Positions 8,121-17,728 are shown, numbered from the stretch's first letter. The stretch is DNA of 64,000 bases from Thiohalocapsa sp. PB-PSB1 (GCA_016745215.1 CP050890.1:806001-870000), one strand, 5' to 3'. Numbers and translations: made by a program. Notes: generated by a model from the sequence alone, not told the origin.

Positions 8121-8747
8121 TCATTTGGGTGATACGAAGTTGCGGAACAAGAGCCGCGGCATTTTCACTCAACTCATCCGCGCCAACGTGGAGAGCTACA
8201 ACGCACTTAAGCTGATCGAGCTGCGCGGGCAGCTCGACTAACTGCTCATCCTGATTCGCCCTCTGCTGTTGACCTTATACTTTGTTGTCGGTGCGGTGAT
8301 TCGCAGCCGACACGTCAGACTCCAGCTCTCTGCTCAGGGACGAAATGGCAATGTTTGCAGGTCGCTACAGATAACCAAGGGCTGGCATACAGGTTGGGCA
8401 TCTCTGTCCGATGAGGGGAAAAACGAAATGTTGTGTCCCTGGCCCTGACCTGGATGCTGTCGTGATAGGCATCGACGATGTTGTGGCAGGCCGCTAAGCC
8501 CGACTTGGTGCTGCCCTAACGCGCGAGCGCGAGGCCTCGAGGCGGTAGAAGCGGTCGAAAAACTTCTCCCTCGACTTTACGATTTTCACCGTCATGCAGC
8601 GTGGGATTGATCGGTCACTGAGCCAAGAGATAAGCACTGCCATGGGCTCTTGTTGGATCTTCTAACTCAGATTTCACTCATTTTCGCCGCCAGCCCGTTT
8701 GGTTACTGGCTTTCTTGCTTATTGCATTTTATGGCCCAACAAACATC
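8121..8747. other. Degenerate intergenic DNA, no supported gene
   Basis: Short coding-like remnants occur, for example the plus-strand frame ending RANVESYNALKLIELRGQLD before a stop at about 8241, and a minus-strand stretch near 8450-8500 (NIVDAYHDSIQVRARDTT). Neither has a start or extends beyond a few dozen residues. They look like decayed gene ends of unknown origin. Confidence 0.4.
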
Positions 8748-9015
8748 CGCCCAGCAAACATCAGGTTTCTCGCGCCCTGATGTCATGTCTTTTCGATCTC
8801 GATCCCAAACCCAATCCCGCTCAAGTCGCGCTGTGCGGGTTGCACCCTGGGGTATCTTCAGTTCCGCTGGCATCATTTGCCGGGTCGCCGCAAGCGGGCT
8901 CCTACGCCGACCGGCTCCCACGGCTGGTCAAGGTCCGCTTACGGGCGAGGCGCCTTGGCCCCTGCGCGCGCTCTGCATCTCTGCGGTGAGTCCCTACATT
9001 TTTTGAAGGCAGCAT
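8748..9015 (+). repeat. Dispersed repeat copy 1 with REP-like palindrome
   Basis: This block matches 11320-11646: CGCCC-TGATGTCATG, GGGTTGCACCCTGGGGTATC, TCCGCTGGCATCATTTGCC, CTCCCACGGCTGGTCAAGGT and TTGAAGGCAGC. Inside it, GCCGCAAGCGGGCTCCTACG (about 8886-8905) resembles proteobacterial REP palindromes. Non-coding in both copies. Bases 9016-9195 hold nothing recognisable. Confidence 0.75.
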
Positions 9016-9195
9016 CCAAATTAGGACGATTCCAGAAGGAACTTCAGTCTAGGCGGCGGCGTTCAGGGCGCAGGATCGGTTTGCATGCCAATCATTTGGA
9101 CTGTTCCGCCAATCTGTCCGACAGCAGGCCCCGCGCTGGAGTCCGGATCTGGTCCCTCGCGTTTAGGCTGAGAACGCCAAAGCAGTGCATAGGGC

Positions 9196-10392
9196 TCAAT
9201 CGGCAGGCAACGTGCGCAAAAAAAAGGTCTTCAGATAGGCCGTTTCGGCAATCGCCGGATGCACCGGGTGATCCAATCCCTGCGCGCCAGTCAACAGCAA
9301 TTGCAGTTCCTGCCCGGTGCGCCTGGCGGCAGCTTGCACAGTGAGCAGAAAGGCCTCCCGGCTCATATGAAAGGAACAGGACGAGGTCACCAAATATCCG
9401 CCAGGTTGCAGCAGCTCCAAACCGAGACGGTTCAGACGCTCATAGGCACGGGTGCCCTCGCGTTGATCCTTGCGGCGTTTGATAAAGGCTGGCGGGTCCA
9501 GCACCACGAGATCAAAGCGCGCTTGCTCCGCACGCAGCGCCCGCAGCACGTCAAAGGCATCGCCATGGCAAATGCGCACATGGCGGTCCAATGCATTGCG
9601 CGCCGCGTTCTGTGCGACCTGCTCCAATGCCGAATTGGAGCTGTCCACAAAGGTCACGGATTCGGCACCGGCAGCGGCTGCCTGCAGGCCCCAGGCGCCA
9701 AGGTAACAACAGCAGTCCAACACTCTGCCAGGCTGGCCAAAACGTGCCAGTGCGAGCCGATTGTCCGCCTGGTCGAAAAACCAACCGGTCTTTTGCCCGC
9801 TGGCCGGCAGGATACCGAAGCGCAGCTTGCCCTCGGTTAATTCGATTTCACCGGGGTTTTCGCCAAGCACCCACTCAATCTGTTGGGACAGTCCTTCTTG
9901 TTCTCGTACCGCGGTGTCGTTGCGTAGCACGATAGAGGTTGGTCGCAGCACCTGCTCTAGCGCCACGATCACGTCCGCGCGCGCGCGTTCCATCCCGGCG
10001 GTGGTCAATTGCACCGCCAGCAGATCGCCGTATCGGTCGACGATCAAGCCCGGCAGAGCGTCGCTCTCACCATGCACCAAACGATAAAATGGCAGAGCAT
10101 ACAGCCGTTTGCGCAATGCCAAGGCGGTACGAATGCGATGCACCAGCAATGCTATGCCAAAAGGGCGGTTGCGCTGCCGACTGACCAATCGGGCGCAGAT
10201 CAGCGAATTCGGATTGGCATAGCCATGCCCGATCCAGCGTCCATGTTGGGCGAACAATTCCACCGGCTGGCCTGGTTCCAGACCCTTCAGCGGTGTCGCG
10301 CCAATATCCACCTCGTTGCTGTAAACCCAGCAATGCCCGGCCAGCAGGCGGCGATCCTGATCTTTTTTGAGACGCAACGGGACAGGCTTCAT
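9196..10392 (-). CDS. rlmI: 23S rRNA (cytosine-C5)-methyltransferase RlmI family
   Basis: 398 residues from ATG 10392, which has GGAG seven bases upstream; the ATG at 10398 lies too close to it. N-terminal PUA domain (LKKDQDRRLLAGHCWVYSNEV), then an EEHEE-like part and a Rossmann methyltransferase: VLDCCCYLGAWGLQAAAAGA is the SAM loop, VVLDPPAFIKR the motif IV, TSSCSFHMSREAF the motif VI cysteine region. RlmI methylates C1962 of 23S rRNA using SAM. Length agrees with the family (about 396). It is divergent from the CHAP gene. Confidence 0.9.
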   Translation of the reverse strand: MKPVPLRLKKDQDRRLLAGHCWVYSNEVDIGATPLKGLEPGQPVELFAQHGRWIGHGYANPNSLICARLVSRQRNRPFGIALLVHRIRTALALRKRLYALPFYRLVHGESDALPGLIVDRYGDLLAVQLTTAGMERARADVIVALEQVLRPTSIVLRNDTAVREQEGLSQQIEWVLGENPGEIELTEGKLRFGILPASGQKTGWFFDQADNRLALARFGQPGRVLDCCCYLGAWGLQAAAAGAESVTFVDSSNSALEQVAQNAARNALDRHVRICHGDAFDVLRALRAEQARFDLVVLDPPAFIKRRKDQREGTRAYERLNRLGLELLQPGGYLVTSSCSFHMSREAFLLTVQAAARRTGQELQLLLTGAQGLDHPVHPAIAETAYLKTFFLRTLPAD

Positions 10393-10453
10393 CGGCATTC
10401 TCCGTTTGGTGGATGATAGCCCACCAGCCTAACCTATTGTGTCAAGATTCTCG

Positions 10454-11161
10454 ATGTCAAAGCTCCCCTGTCCAGAACTGGTGATGCGCTCCAAACAACG
10501 TTTGATTCTGCACCTCGCTGCCTCGTTTGCACTTGTTATCCTGCTCTCGGCGCTGGCGTTTTCATGGCTGCCGTGGCGTCCAGAGGCGATGAGTGCCTGC
10601 TCAACCAGCTGTGTCACCCCGTTTGGCACAAGGCTTGGGGCGACGACGGGGGGTGTCGTGGCCTTCTCCAATTGCAGCCCAGGCTGCGTCGTGCTTCAGT
10701 CACACCGCATTGGCGGAAGCTTTATGGGCCTGAAATGGCAATGTGTGGAATTCGCCCGTCGCTGGCTCGTCGAGCGACGCGGGCTGGACTTCGCAAGTGT
10801 CGCCACCGCTGCGGACATTTGGGACGAGGTGCAGGTGTATCGCGACCTTGAAGACGGTCGCGAATGGTTGGTGACGAGTCACCCGAATGGTTCGCCGTTA
10901 CCACCAAAGCCAGGCGATCTGTTCGTATACGGGCGCGGCTATCGGGGCACTGGCCATGTGGCCGTGGTCGTCGAGGTGGCTAAAGACCGCGGTTGGCTGG
11001 CCATTGCGGAGCAGAATTTCGATAATCGGCCCTGGCCTGGAACCTATGCTCGCCGGCTGCCGCTTGTGCGGCACACTGGTGTGTCTGGCGTGGGCTGGTG
11101 GGTGCTGGATGCCTATCTGATCGGGTGGAAGCGGGCTGTTGATCCGGGGTTGGCAGAATGA
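10454..11161 (+). CDS. CHAP-domain amidase, membrane-anchored (glutathionylspermidine-amidase-like)
   Basis: About 235 residues. A hydrophobic segment near residues 17-37 (LHLAASFALVILLSALAFSW) serves as signal anchor. The rest is a CHAP domain resembling the amidase half of glutathionylspermidine synthetase/amidase: PFGTRLGATTGGVVAFSNC, then catalytic Cys in FMGLKWQCVEFARRW, His in GTGHVAVVVEV and the acidic/Asn segment AIAEQNFDN. CHAP enzymes hydrolyse amide bonds in peptidoglycan or in gamma-glutamyl conjugates. The synthetase half is absent. Start is uncertain: GTG 10439 and ATG 10484 are alternatives; no clear Shine-Dalgarno decides. Confidence 0.75.
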   Translation: MSKLPCPELVMRSKQRLILHLAASFALVILLSALAFSWLPWRPEAMSACSTSCVTPFGTRLGATTGGVVAFSNCSPGCVVLQSHRIGGSFMGLKWQCVEFARRWLVERRGLDFASVATAADIWDEVQVYRDLEDGREWLVTSHPNGSPLPPKPGDLFVYGRGYRGTGHVAVVVEVAKDRGWLAIAEQNFDNRPWPGTYARRLPLVRHTGVSGVGWWVLDAYLIGWKRAVDPGLAE

Positions 11162-11305
11162 TCGCAGGCCGGCCTTTCTGACCCTACGATCGATGCCGCT
11201 TGGCCGGACAAGACAAGAGATCAGGGTGAAGCACCAGGCATACCTTCAGAGGGTGCTGTCTGCGTAGAATGTTCAGCTATTCAACCAGAATGCAGTTCTT
11301 CTTAT

Positions 11306-11646
11306 TCTTTGAAGGCAGCGCCCAGTCAACATCAGTTTCTCACGCCCTGATGTCATGCCTGTGTATTCCGATCCTGATCCCAATCAAGTCGCGCTGGGCG
11401 GGTTGCACCCTGGGGTATCCTCAGTTCATTTGTCGAGAAGACAGCGGCCTACAGCCTTTCTCCCGGGAAACGCGCGGCGCTCGCGTCCGCTCCGCTGGCA
11501 TCATTTGCCGGGTCGCCCGCAAGCGGGCTCCTACGCCGACTGGCTCCCACGGCTGGTCAAGGTCTGCTTGCGGGCGAGGCGCCTTGGCTCCTCTGCGCAC
11601 TCTGCGACTCTGCGGTAAATCCTTACATTCCTTTGAAGGCAGCACC
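11306..11646 (+). repeat. Dispersed repeat copy 2, bounded by TTTGAAGGCAGC direct repeats
   Basis: Second copy of the 8748-9015 repeat with about 60 extra bases (11427-11489). The sequence TTTGAAGGCAGC occurs at both edges (about 11309-11320 and 11632-11643). A REP-like palindrome, CGCCCGCAAGCGGGCTCCTA, is at 11514-11533. The gap 11162-11716 contains nothing else I can support. Confidence 0.75.
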
Positions 11647-11716
11647 CCTTGCAGAGAGCGTTAATTCAGCGTCATCGCTGCCGTTATCAAGTAGCTGGGC
11701 TTCAGGCAGCCTCCAC

Positions 11717-13132
11717 CTATGGGAGCACCTGGTCGATGCTGATGGACACCGGCTCCGCGCTGTTGCTGGGGATTGGTCCGGTCTCGCCCTGTAGGTCCCC
11801 GGATTGCGGCAAAGCCTGGCCACTGGAGGAGACGCGGGCGCCGACAATCACCTGCGGAAAGCTCGACAGTTTCAGCGTCGGCATCATCGCCATGCTGTCA
11901 TCAAGCCTTACGGTTGCGGGCAACGCGGCAACGCCGATCCGCTGCACTGCCAATGGCATCGGCGGACCTTCGGCGGCCTTGGCATAGATAAAGACGGTGC
12001 TTTCCGGAGCGGCGTTGTCGGCAATGGAAGGCGACAAGGAGACGGTCACTTGAATGCCGGCAGCGGCCTGGTCTGTCGTATTGGGTTCTGCGGTTGGCGT
12101 GTCTGTTGCGACCTCGGTTGGCTGATCGCTGATCAGCTCGGCGGTCTGTTGGGAGTTGGGCCTGGGGTCCGCTGGATTCCGGGCATTGTCATTCTGCGTC
12201 TGGGCCGCCCTGGGCGCGGCCTGGCGCGCCTCTGGCGGCACTCCGGCGCGTTGCTCGGCATTGGCGATGGAGCTGCGCAGTTGGTTGGCGTCTTCGCTGT
12301 TCGGGTCGAGCTCGGCAAGCACGTTCTTCCATGTGACCACGGCAGCGTTGTATTGCCCGCGCTGAAATGCGGACATGCCAGATAACCAGCGCGCGGTCAC
12401 GTCTTCCGGATTCAGTTTCAACGCCTGGGCAATCAACTCCGATGGGCGACCTTGCAGATTATTATCCTGATTGGCGGCGATTGCCTCGGCATAGGTCAAT
12501 AGCACTTGGCTGTCTGTCGGCATTAACTCGTGCGCTTTTGCCAACGCGGCTTCGGCTTTTGTCGTATCGCGCATAGTGAAGTAGGTGCGCCCGAGCATAA
12601 CCCAGCCTTCAACGTCGTTCGGGGTCTGCTGCATTCGCTCCTCGAGCCGCTTGACCAGTACGTCCAGCGCTGGCATGCCTTCTGCCGTACCGCTATGGCC
12701 TCGAGCAGCGAGGCTCTGGTCTGCTGCACTGGTCGCAAGCATAGGTATGATGTCCCGATTGCCGAGCAGCAAATACAGTCCTACGGTGAGTAGAGGCAGT
12801 ATCACGAGCAGCAGCCGTGCCGTGAGTTTTGCATTGGATTCGGCTGCGGTTGCAGTGGCTTGTGCGGGCTTGGGCTGGTCGCCGCGGATGTTGTTCAGCG
12901 CTTCCCGCTCCAGATCCTGCCTGGCTGCGTCGTATTGGCTCTGATCCAGCTTGCCGGTCGTTAGATCGGCATCTAATTCGGCGACCTTCTGTTTGAATAA
13001 CTGGAGGTTGATCTCGTCCAGATTGATCTCGTTTTGGTCCTCGGCGGCTGCCGAGGTGCCCAGCAGGGGGGCAAGCGCAAACAGCAATGCCAGGCCCGCA
13101 AGACCGGCAACCAAAATCCAGAAAACAATCAT
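11717..13132 (-). CDS. ccmI: Cytochrome c biogenesis protein CcmI (TPR)
   Basis: 471 residues. N-terminal CcmI region: TM segment (IVFWILVAGLAGLALLFALAPLLG), then the conserved NLQLFKQKVAELDADLTTGKLD-type stretch, a second TM (LLLVILPLLTVGLYLLLG), then TPR-type helices (DVEGWVMLGRTYFTMRD, KAHELMPTDSQVLLTYAEA) and a long C-terminal periplasmic part. CcmI holds apocytochrome c for heme ligation by CcmFH. It is the last gene of the ccm operon and overlaps ccmH by ATGA at 13129-13132. Confidence 0.9.
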   Translation of the reverse strand: MIVFWILVAGLAGLALLFALAPLLGTSAAAEDQNEINLDEINLQLFKQKVAELDADLTTGKLDQSQYDAARQDLEREALNNIRGDQPKPAQATATAAESNAKLTARLLLVILPLLTVGLYLLLGNRDIIPMLATSAADQSLAARGHSGTAEGMPALDVLVKRLEERMQQTPNDVEGWVMLGRTYFTMRDTTKAEAALAKAHELMPTDSQVLLTYAEAIAANQDNNLQGRPSELIAQALKLNPEDVTARWLSGMSAFQRGQYNAAVVTWKNVLAELDPNSEDANQLRSSIANAEQRAGVPPEARQAAPRAAQTQNDNARNPADPRPNSQQTAELISDQPTEVATDTPTAEPNTTDQAAAGIQVTVSLSPSIADNAAPESTVFIYAKAAEGPPMPLAVQRIGVAALPATVRLDDSMAMMPTLKLSSFPQVIVGARVSSSGQALPQSGDLQGETGPIPSNSAEPVSISIDQVLP

Positions 13133-13617
13133 GTATGTGGTCCCGTTTTATTCCCTCGTTCGGCGAGCATGGCTGCCAGGCGCTCGCGTTCCTCTGTGCT
13201 GAGCCCTTGTTCCGGGGTTGCCTTGTTACGCGCCAATGTGAGCAGGTAGACCAGCAAGCCGATGCCAATCAGTATGAAAGGGCCAAACCAGAGTATGTAG
13301 GTCGAGGGCTTCAGCGGCGGATCATAGAGTACAAAATCGCCATAGCGGGAGACCAGGAAGTCAAGCACCTCGTCCTGAGACTGACCCGCGCGCAGCATGC
13401 TATAGACTTCATTACGGAGATCCTGCGCAAGTTCCGCCTGGGAACCCGCCAGCGACTCGTTTTGACAGACCAGGCAGCGCAGCTTGCCGATCAATTCGCG
13501 GAACTGCGCCTGCTGCTCTGGACTGTCAAAGGTGAATTCCTCCAATGTGTAGGAGCCAACCAGGGAGCCGGTCAATAGGAGGACGGATAGGAGAAGGATG
13601 CGAATTACCGAGGGCAT
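13129..13617 (-). CDS. ccmH: Cytochrome c biogenesis thioredoxin-like CcmH
   Basis: 162 residues with signal peptide (ILLLSVLLLTGSLVGSYT), the heme-ligation redox motif in LRCLVCQNESLAGSQA (LRCxxCQ), NEVYSMLRAGQSQDEVLDFL and one C-terminal TM helix (FGPFILIGIGLLVYLLTLA). It reduces apocytochrome CXXCH thiols in the periplasm. Here it is the short CcmH, separate from CcmI, as in Pseudomonas rather than the fused E. coli protein. Confidence 0.93.
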   Translation of the reverse strand: MPSVIRILLLSVLLLTGSLVGSYTLEEFTFDSPEQQAQFRELIGKLRCLVCQNESLAGSQAELAQDLRNEVYSMLRAGQSQDEVLDFLVSRYGDFVLYDPPLKPSTYILWFGPFILIGIGLLVYLLTLARNKATPEQGLSTEERERLAAMLAERGNKTGPHT

Positions 13618-13627
13618 GCCAAGTAGA

Positions 13628-14203
13628 TTAATCTTCCGCTTTCAATTGGGCTACAAGTGGCTGTAGGGTCTTTTCCCATACGGTTCGGTCAATTGGTCCG
13701 ATATGCTTGTAGCGAATCATGCCGTTTTTGTCGACGACGAAAGTTTCTGGAGCGCCGTAGACGCCCCAGTCGATACCGACCTCGTTGTCCGGGTCGTAAC
13801 CATTCATATCATAGGGGTTTCCAGTTAAACGCAGCACTTGCATTGCATTGGTTACGTCGTCTTTCCAGTTCAGCCCGACGATCTGAAAATCCGGTATGTC
13901 CGATAAGGCCATCAGGGCTTGATGCTCGGCACGGCAGGAGCTGCACCAGGAAGCCCAAACATTGACCAGCGAAATCTTGCCCTTGAGATCGGCGTCACTG
14001 ACATTGCGGCCCGGATCGGTCAGTTCAGGCAGGGTGAATTGTGGTACCGGCTTACCCACTAGCGGCGAGGGTACCTTGCGCGGGTCGGTTTGCAATCCGA
14101 AAATCAACAGTGCGACCAAGGCGGCAAACAAGATCAGCGGAACCAATGCAATAATGATCCGGCGGGAATGGGGTGTGGAAGCGGTGGTTGTCGATGTGTC
14201 CAT
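13628..14203 (-). CDS. ccmG: Thiol:disulfide interchange protein CcmG/DsbE
   Basis: 191 residues. Membrane anchor (IIIALVPLILFAALVALLIFGL), then LVGKPVPQFTLPEL and the thioredoxin-fold active site WASWCSSCRAEH (CxxC), with GAPETFVVDKNGMIRYKHIG, the cis-Pro region. Periplasmic reductant in the CcmGH branch of heme ligation. Four-base gap to ccmF upstream; 10-base gap to ccmH. Confidence 0.93.
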   Translation of the reverse strand: MDTSTTTASTPHSRRIIIALVPLILFAALVALLIFGLQTDPRKVPSPLVGKPVPQFTLPELTDPGRNVSDADLKGKISLVNVWASWCSSCRAEHQALMALSDIPDFQIVGLNWKDDVTNAMQVLRLTGNPYDMNGYDPDNEVGIDWGVYGAPETFVVDKNGMIRYKHIGPIDRTVWEKTLQPLVAQLKAED

Positions 14204-14206
14204 GGC

Positions 14207-16189
14207 TCAGGCCCTCGCCGTGGCGCTGCCGATCGGTGTCATGGAGCGGACACGGGCAGTGCGGTAGCGTGGATCGGTCACCGCGAGCAGACCGCCAATG
14301 GCCATGAAGATGGCGCCGAGCCAAATCCAACGCACATAGGGCTTGTAATACAGTCGCAATGCCCAGTCGCCGCCGCCGACCGGCTCACCAAGGGAGACGT
14401 AGATGTCGCGGAACAGGCCGGCATCGATAGCCGCCTCGGTCATGGGCATGCCGCCGCCCAGATAGCTGCGTTTTTCCGGGAACAGTTCGGCAATTTGCCG
14501 ATCGTCTTTATACACCAGAAAACGACCGCGGTTTGCGCGATAATTCGGACCCGAGGCCATTACGGCGCCAAGGAACTCGAACCGATAACCGGCTATTGTG
14601 TGACTGTCCCCCGGGGACATACGTACATCCTGCTCAGTCTGAAAGTTGGATACCATGGTGACGCCGACGATGAAGATTGCGACTCCCAGATGGGCCGTGA
14701 CCATGCCGTAAAAGCTGCGTCCACTGCCGCGCAGATCGGCAATCAACGCAGCTAAGCCTTGCTTGTTCTTCAGACGTTCGCTGACGATGCGTAGATGGGA
14801 AAACAACAGCCAGGCGGCTAGCGCCAGGCCGATGGGCACCCAGAGATGCCCGCCGCTGAAGATCGGTAGTGCCGAAAGCGCTAAAACCAGCATGCTCAGG
14901 GCGAAGGCAATCCACAGCATTTTCACGATGCGCGCCGGCTCGTCATGTTTCCAGCGCAGGGCTGGACCAAGGCCGAGCAGCAAGGCTAGAAAGGGTGCCA
15001 GGGCGATGAACATTTTATTGAACCAGGGAAAACCAACCGAGATCTTTCCCCAGTCGAAGGCTTCATAGATCAGTGGTGCCAGGGTGCCGAATAAGACCAA
15101 CACAGTAAAGGCAACAAATAGCAGGTTGTTACCCAGTAATGCGCTTTCACGGGAAATCATGTCAAAGCGTCCGCCACCGGAAACCTCGGGGGCGCGCCAG
15201 GCATAGAGTGCCAGGGAGCCACCGATCACAATGCATAAGAAGATCAGAATAAAGAGACCACGCTCGGGATCGGTGGCGAAGGCATGCACTGAAGTGAGCA
15301 CGCCAGAGCGCACTAGGAAGGTTCCGAGCAGGCTGAGAGAGAAAGCAAAAATGGCCAATAGCACGGTCCAGCTCTTGAATGCGCCGCGCTTTTCGGTCAC
15401 CGCCAGGGAATGGATCAGTGCGGTGCCCACTAGCCAGGGCATCAATGAGGCGTTTTCGACCGGATCCCAAAACCACCAGCCGCCCCAGCCGAGCTCATAG
15501 TAGGCCCACCAGGAGCCAAGTGCGATACCGATGGTCAAGAATACCCAGGCGACCGTGGTCCAGGGTCGCGACCAGCGCGCCCAAGCGGCATCCAGACGGC
15601 CACCGATCAGCGCGGCGATGGCGAAGGCGAAGGCAACCGAAAATCCAACATAGCCCATGTAGAGCATGGGCGGGTGAATGGCGAGCCCGAAGTCCTGCAG
15701 CAGTGGGTTCAAATCCCGGCCTTCTGGAGGAACCGGAAACAGGCGTTCGAACGGACCGGATGTGAGCAGCATGAAGAGCAGGAAACCGATGGCGATCATT
15801 CCCTGCACCGAGAGCACTTGTGCAATTACCTTGAGCGGCAGGTTTTTACTGAATAGGGCAAGCGCGGCGCCCCAGGCCGCCATAAACAGCACCCACAGCA
15901 GTAGAGAACCCTCGTGCCCTCCCCATACCGCCGAGATCTTATATATGACCGGCAACAGGGTGTTGGACTGTTGGGCGACATAGAGCACAGAAAAGTCGCT
16001 GGTCAGGAAAGCCTGTACCAGACAGGCAAAGGCGAGAATCAGAAAGGTGAATTGTCCGTAGGCCAGCGGTCGCGCCATATGCATCCAGGGCCGGTTGCCG
16101 GATAATGAGCCAGCCAGGGGGAGAGACGCCTGAGCGATTGCCAGAAGCAACGCCAGGATGAGCGCGACCTGTCCGAGTTCGGGGATCAT
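14207..16189 (-). CDS. ccmF: Heme lyase subunit CcmF
   Basis: 660 residues with about 14 hydrophobic helices. The tryptophan-rich WWD motif WGGWWFWDPVENASLMPW and conserved histidine-bearing loops (for example GGHEGSLLLWVLFMAAWG) are those of CcmF, which with CcmH and CcmI attaches heme to apocytochromes at the periplasmic face. Full family length. ATGA overlap with ccmE upstream. Confidence 0.95.
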   Translation of the reverse strand: MIPELGQVALILALLLAIAQASLPLAGSLSGNRPWMHMARPLAYGQFTFLILAFACLVQAFLTSDFSVLYVAQQSNTLLPVIYKISAVWGGHEGSLLLWVLFMAAWGAALALFSKNLPLKVIAQVLSVQGMIAIGFLLFMLLTSGPFERLFPVPPEGRDLNPLLQDFGLAIHPPMLYMGYVGFSVAFAFAIAALIGGRLDAAWARWSRPWTTVAWVFLTIGIALGSWWAYYELGWGGWWFWDPVENASLMPWLVGTALIHSLAVTEKRGAFKSWTVLLAIFAFSLSLLGTFLVRSGVLTSVHAFATDPERGLFILIFLCIVIGGSLALYAWRAPEVSGGGRFDMISRESALLGNNLLFVAFTVLVLFGTLAPLIYEAFDWGKISVGFPWFNKMFIALAPFLALLLGLGPALRWKHDEPARIVKMLWIAFALSMLVLALSALPIFSGGHLWVPIGLALAAWLLFSHLRIVSERLKNKQGLAALIADLRGSGRSFYGMVTAHLGVAIFIVGVTMVSNFQTEQDVRMSPGDSHTIAGYRFEFLGAVMASGPNYRANRGRFLVYKDDRQIAELFPEKRSYLGGGMPMTEAAIDAGLFRDIYVSLGEPVGGGDWALRLYYKPYVRWIWLGAIFMAIGGLLAVTDPRYRTARVRSMTPIGSATARA

Positions 16190-16671
16190 TGGCTGATTTT
16201 CTCCCCTTGCAGGGATGAGGCAGTCGCCTCGACCGCGCCATCCACATGGGCGGTTTTCAGCGTATCAGCTACCTCTGGCGGCATGTACGATTCGTCATGT
16301 TTGGCTAGCACTTCGTCAGCGCGGAAGGTGCCGTTCTCACCGATACGCCCCTTAGCGACCACACCCTGGCCCTCGCTGAACAGGTCGGGCAAGATGCCGG
16401 TGTAGACGATGGGTACGATGGCCGCATTATCGGTGACATCGAAGCGTACGGTCAAACCATCCGGCTGGCGCTGTAATGAATCCTTGACTACTAGTCCGCC
16501 CACTCGAAATACTGCGTCCTGAGGATGTTCACTGGCCATTACCTGGCTCGGACTGAAAAAGTATGCGATGTTACTCTGCAATGCGTTAAGCGCTAGGGCC
16601 GCGGCAATACCGACACCGACTATGGCAGTGCCAACGAACAGCATACGTTTTTGTCTTGCTCTCATGTTCAA
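16186..16671 (-). CDS. ccmE: Heme chaperone CcmE
   Basis: 161 residues. Single N-terminal TM anchor (MLFVGTAIVGVGIAAALALNAL), OB-fold (FRVGGLVVKDSLQRQPDGLTVRFDVTD shape), and the covalent heme-binding histidine in VLAKHDESYMPPEV. It carries heme from CcmABCD to CcmF. ATGA overlaps on both sides. Confidence 0.95.
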   Translation of the reverse strand: MNMRARQKRMLFVGTAIVGVGIAAALALNALQSNIAYFFSPSQVMASEHPQDAVFRVGGLVVKDSLQRQPDGLTVRFDVTDNAAIVPIVYTGILPDLFSEGQGVVAKGRIGENGTFRADEVLAKHDESYMPPEVADTLKTAHVDGAVEATASSLQGEKISQ

Positions 16672-16961
16672 GCTCTCGGAGATTGTTTTCCAGATCGGTT
16701 CGCGGAATCGGCCGCGGGCTGCCTCGCGGCTGAATCATCGCTGGCATTGACTCTGGTAGATGGGATGTCAGCCATCCCGGTGTGTGAGTTACGCAACTGC
16801 ACTAATCGACCGATGCGAGACAAAATGGTTCTACGATTTTGGCGTAATTGCAGAGTCTCGGCGATCAACAGCACAAAGGTCAGCCCGAACGCACTCCAGA
16901 CGTAAAAAGCATAGCCGCCCTGGCGGAAGAATTCGATGCCGGACTCGATCATGCTGGCCAT
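16668..16961 (-). CDS. ccmD: Heme exporter subunit CcmD
   Basis: 97 residues beginning MASMIESGIEFFRQGG, then the CcmD helix YAFYVWSAFGLTFVLLIAE followed by Arg-rich LRQNRR. CcmD stabilises the CcmC-CcmE complex. ATG 16961 shares one base with the TAA stop of ccmC (TAATG). A longer open frame extends back to 17189 but overlaps ccmC and is not coding. The C-terminal tail of about 45 residues after the helix is longer than usual for CcmD. Confidence 0.88.
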   Translation of the reverse strand: MASMIESGIEFFRQGGYAFYVWSAFGLTFVLLIAETLQLRQNRRTILSRIGRLVQLRNSHTGMADIPSTRVNASDDSAARQPAADSANRSGKQSPRA

Positions 16962-17728
16962 TATACGGGTTCCTCCCGGGCAGGTGCCTCCTGGGCGATG
17001 ATGTCCCGTACCCAGGTGCTGTCCGCCTCGCGCATCAAAATGATGCCGCGCAATCGCGAAAATGCTGTTGCAAAGGAGTACAGCCAGAACCCCAGGGTCA
17101 TGGTCAGCATTGCGGCCAGGATATTGCTCTCGATCTTCGACAATGACGAGCGTTGGTGCAATGCCGCGCACTGGTTCGGATCTGGGCAATTGATGGACCA
17201 GAAAATGACCGGCAGCATCACCAGGCCGACGATGGCCAACAATGCCGCGGCACGGTCCGCGCGGCGGGTGTCGTCAATGGCCGAGTGCAACGCGATGTAG
17301 CCGATGTAAAGAAAGAATAGAATCAATTCTGAAGTGAGGCGCGGATCCCAATCCCAGTAGGTGCCCCAGCTCGGCCGCCCCCAGAAAGCGCCGGTCCACA
17401 AGGCGATGAAGGTAAAAATTGCGCCGGTGGGGGCGATTGCGTTAGCCATCATGAAACTGAGTCGGGTATTGAACACCAGACCGATGGCGGACCAGGCCGC
17501 AAGTACCAGATATAACCACATGGACATCCAGGCCGCCGGCACATGGATAACGATAATGCGGTAATACTCCTTTTGCGGGTTGCTGCCGCCGAGGCGCTCC
17601 GGCGTTTCGAAAAAGCCCCAGTAGAGCGAGAACAGGATCAACAGCAATGCCGCACCGGCAAGCCAAGGCAGGAGGCGACCGGCAAGCGGGTAGAAGGTGT
17701 TAGGAGAGGCGAATTTGAACCAGTGCAT
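16961..17728 (-). CDS. ccmC: Heme transporter subunit CcmC
   Basis: 255 residues, six TM helices, with the WWD-type motif WGRPSWGTYWDWDPRLTSE and flanking His residues (VIHVPAAWMS; GYIALHSAID). CcmC loads heme onto CcmE. The upstream gap to ccmB (17729-17869) is 141 bp and without a gene. ATG 17728. Confidence 0.95.
   Translation of the reverse strand: MHWFKFASPNTFYPLAGRLLPWLAGAALLLILFSLYWGFFETPERLGGSNPQKEYYRIIVIHVPAAWMSMWLYLVLAAWSAIGLVFNTRLSFMMANAIAPTGAIFTFIALWTGAFWGRPSWGTYWDWDPRLTSELILFFLYIGYIALHSAIDDTRRADRAAALLAIVGLVMLPVIFWSINCPDPNQCAALHQRSSLSKIESNILAAMLTMTLGFWLYSFATAFSRLRGIILMREADSTWVRDIIAQEAPAREEPV

Noticed and set aside
8121..8241. Short plus-strand frame ending LKLIELRGQLD as a gene
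   Set aside because: It has no start, no ribosome binding site and only about 33 residues; it looks like the decayed end of something larger.
16962..17189. Longer N-terminus for CcmD (173-residue open frame)
   Set aside because: It overlaps ccmC entirely and lacks family-like sequence; the TAATG junction at 16961 gives the natural start.
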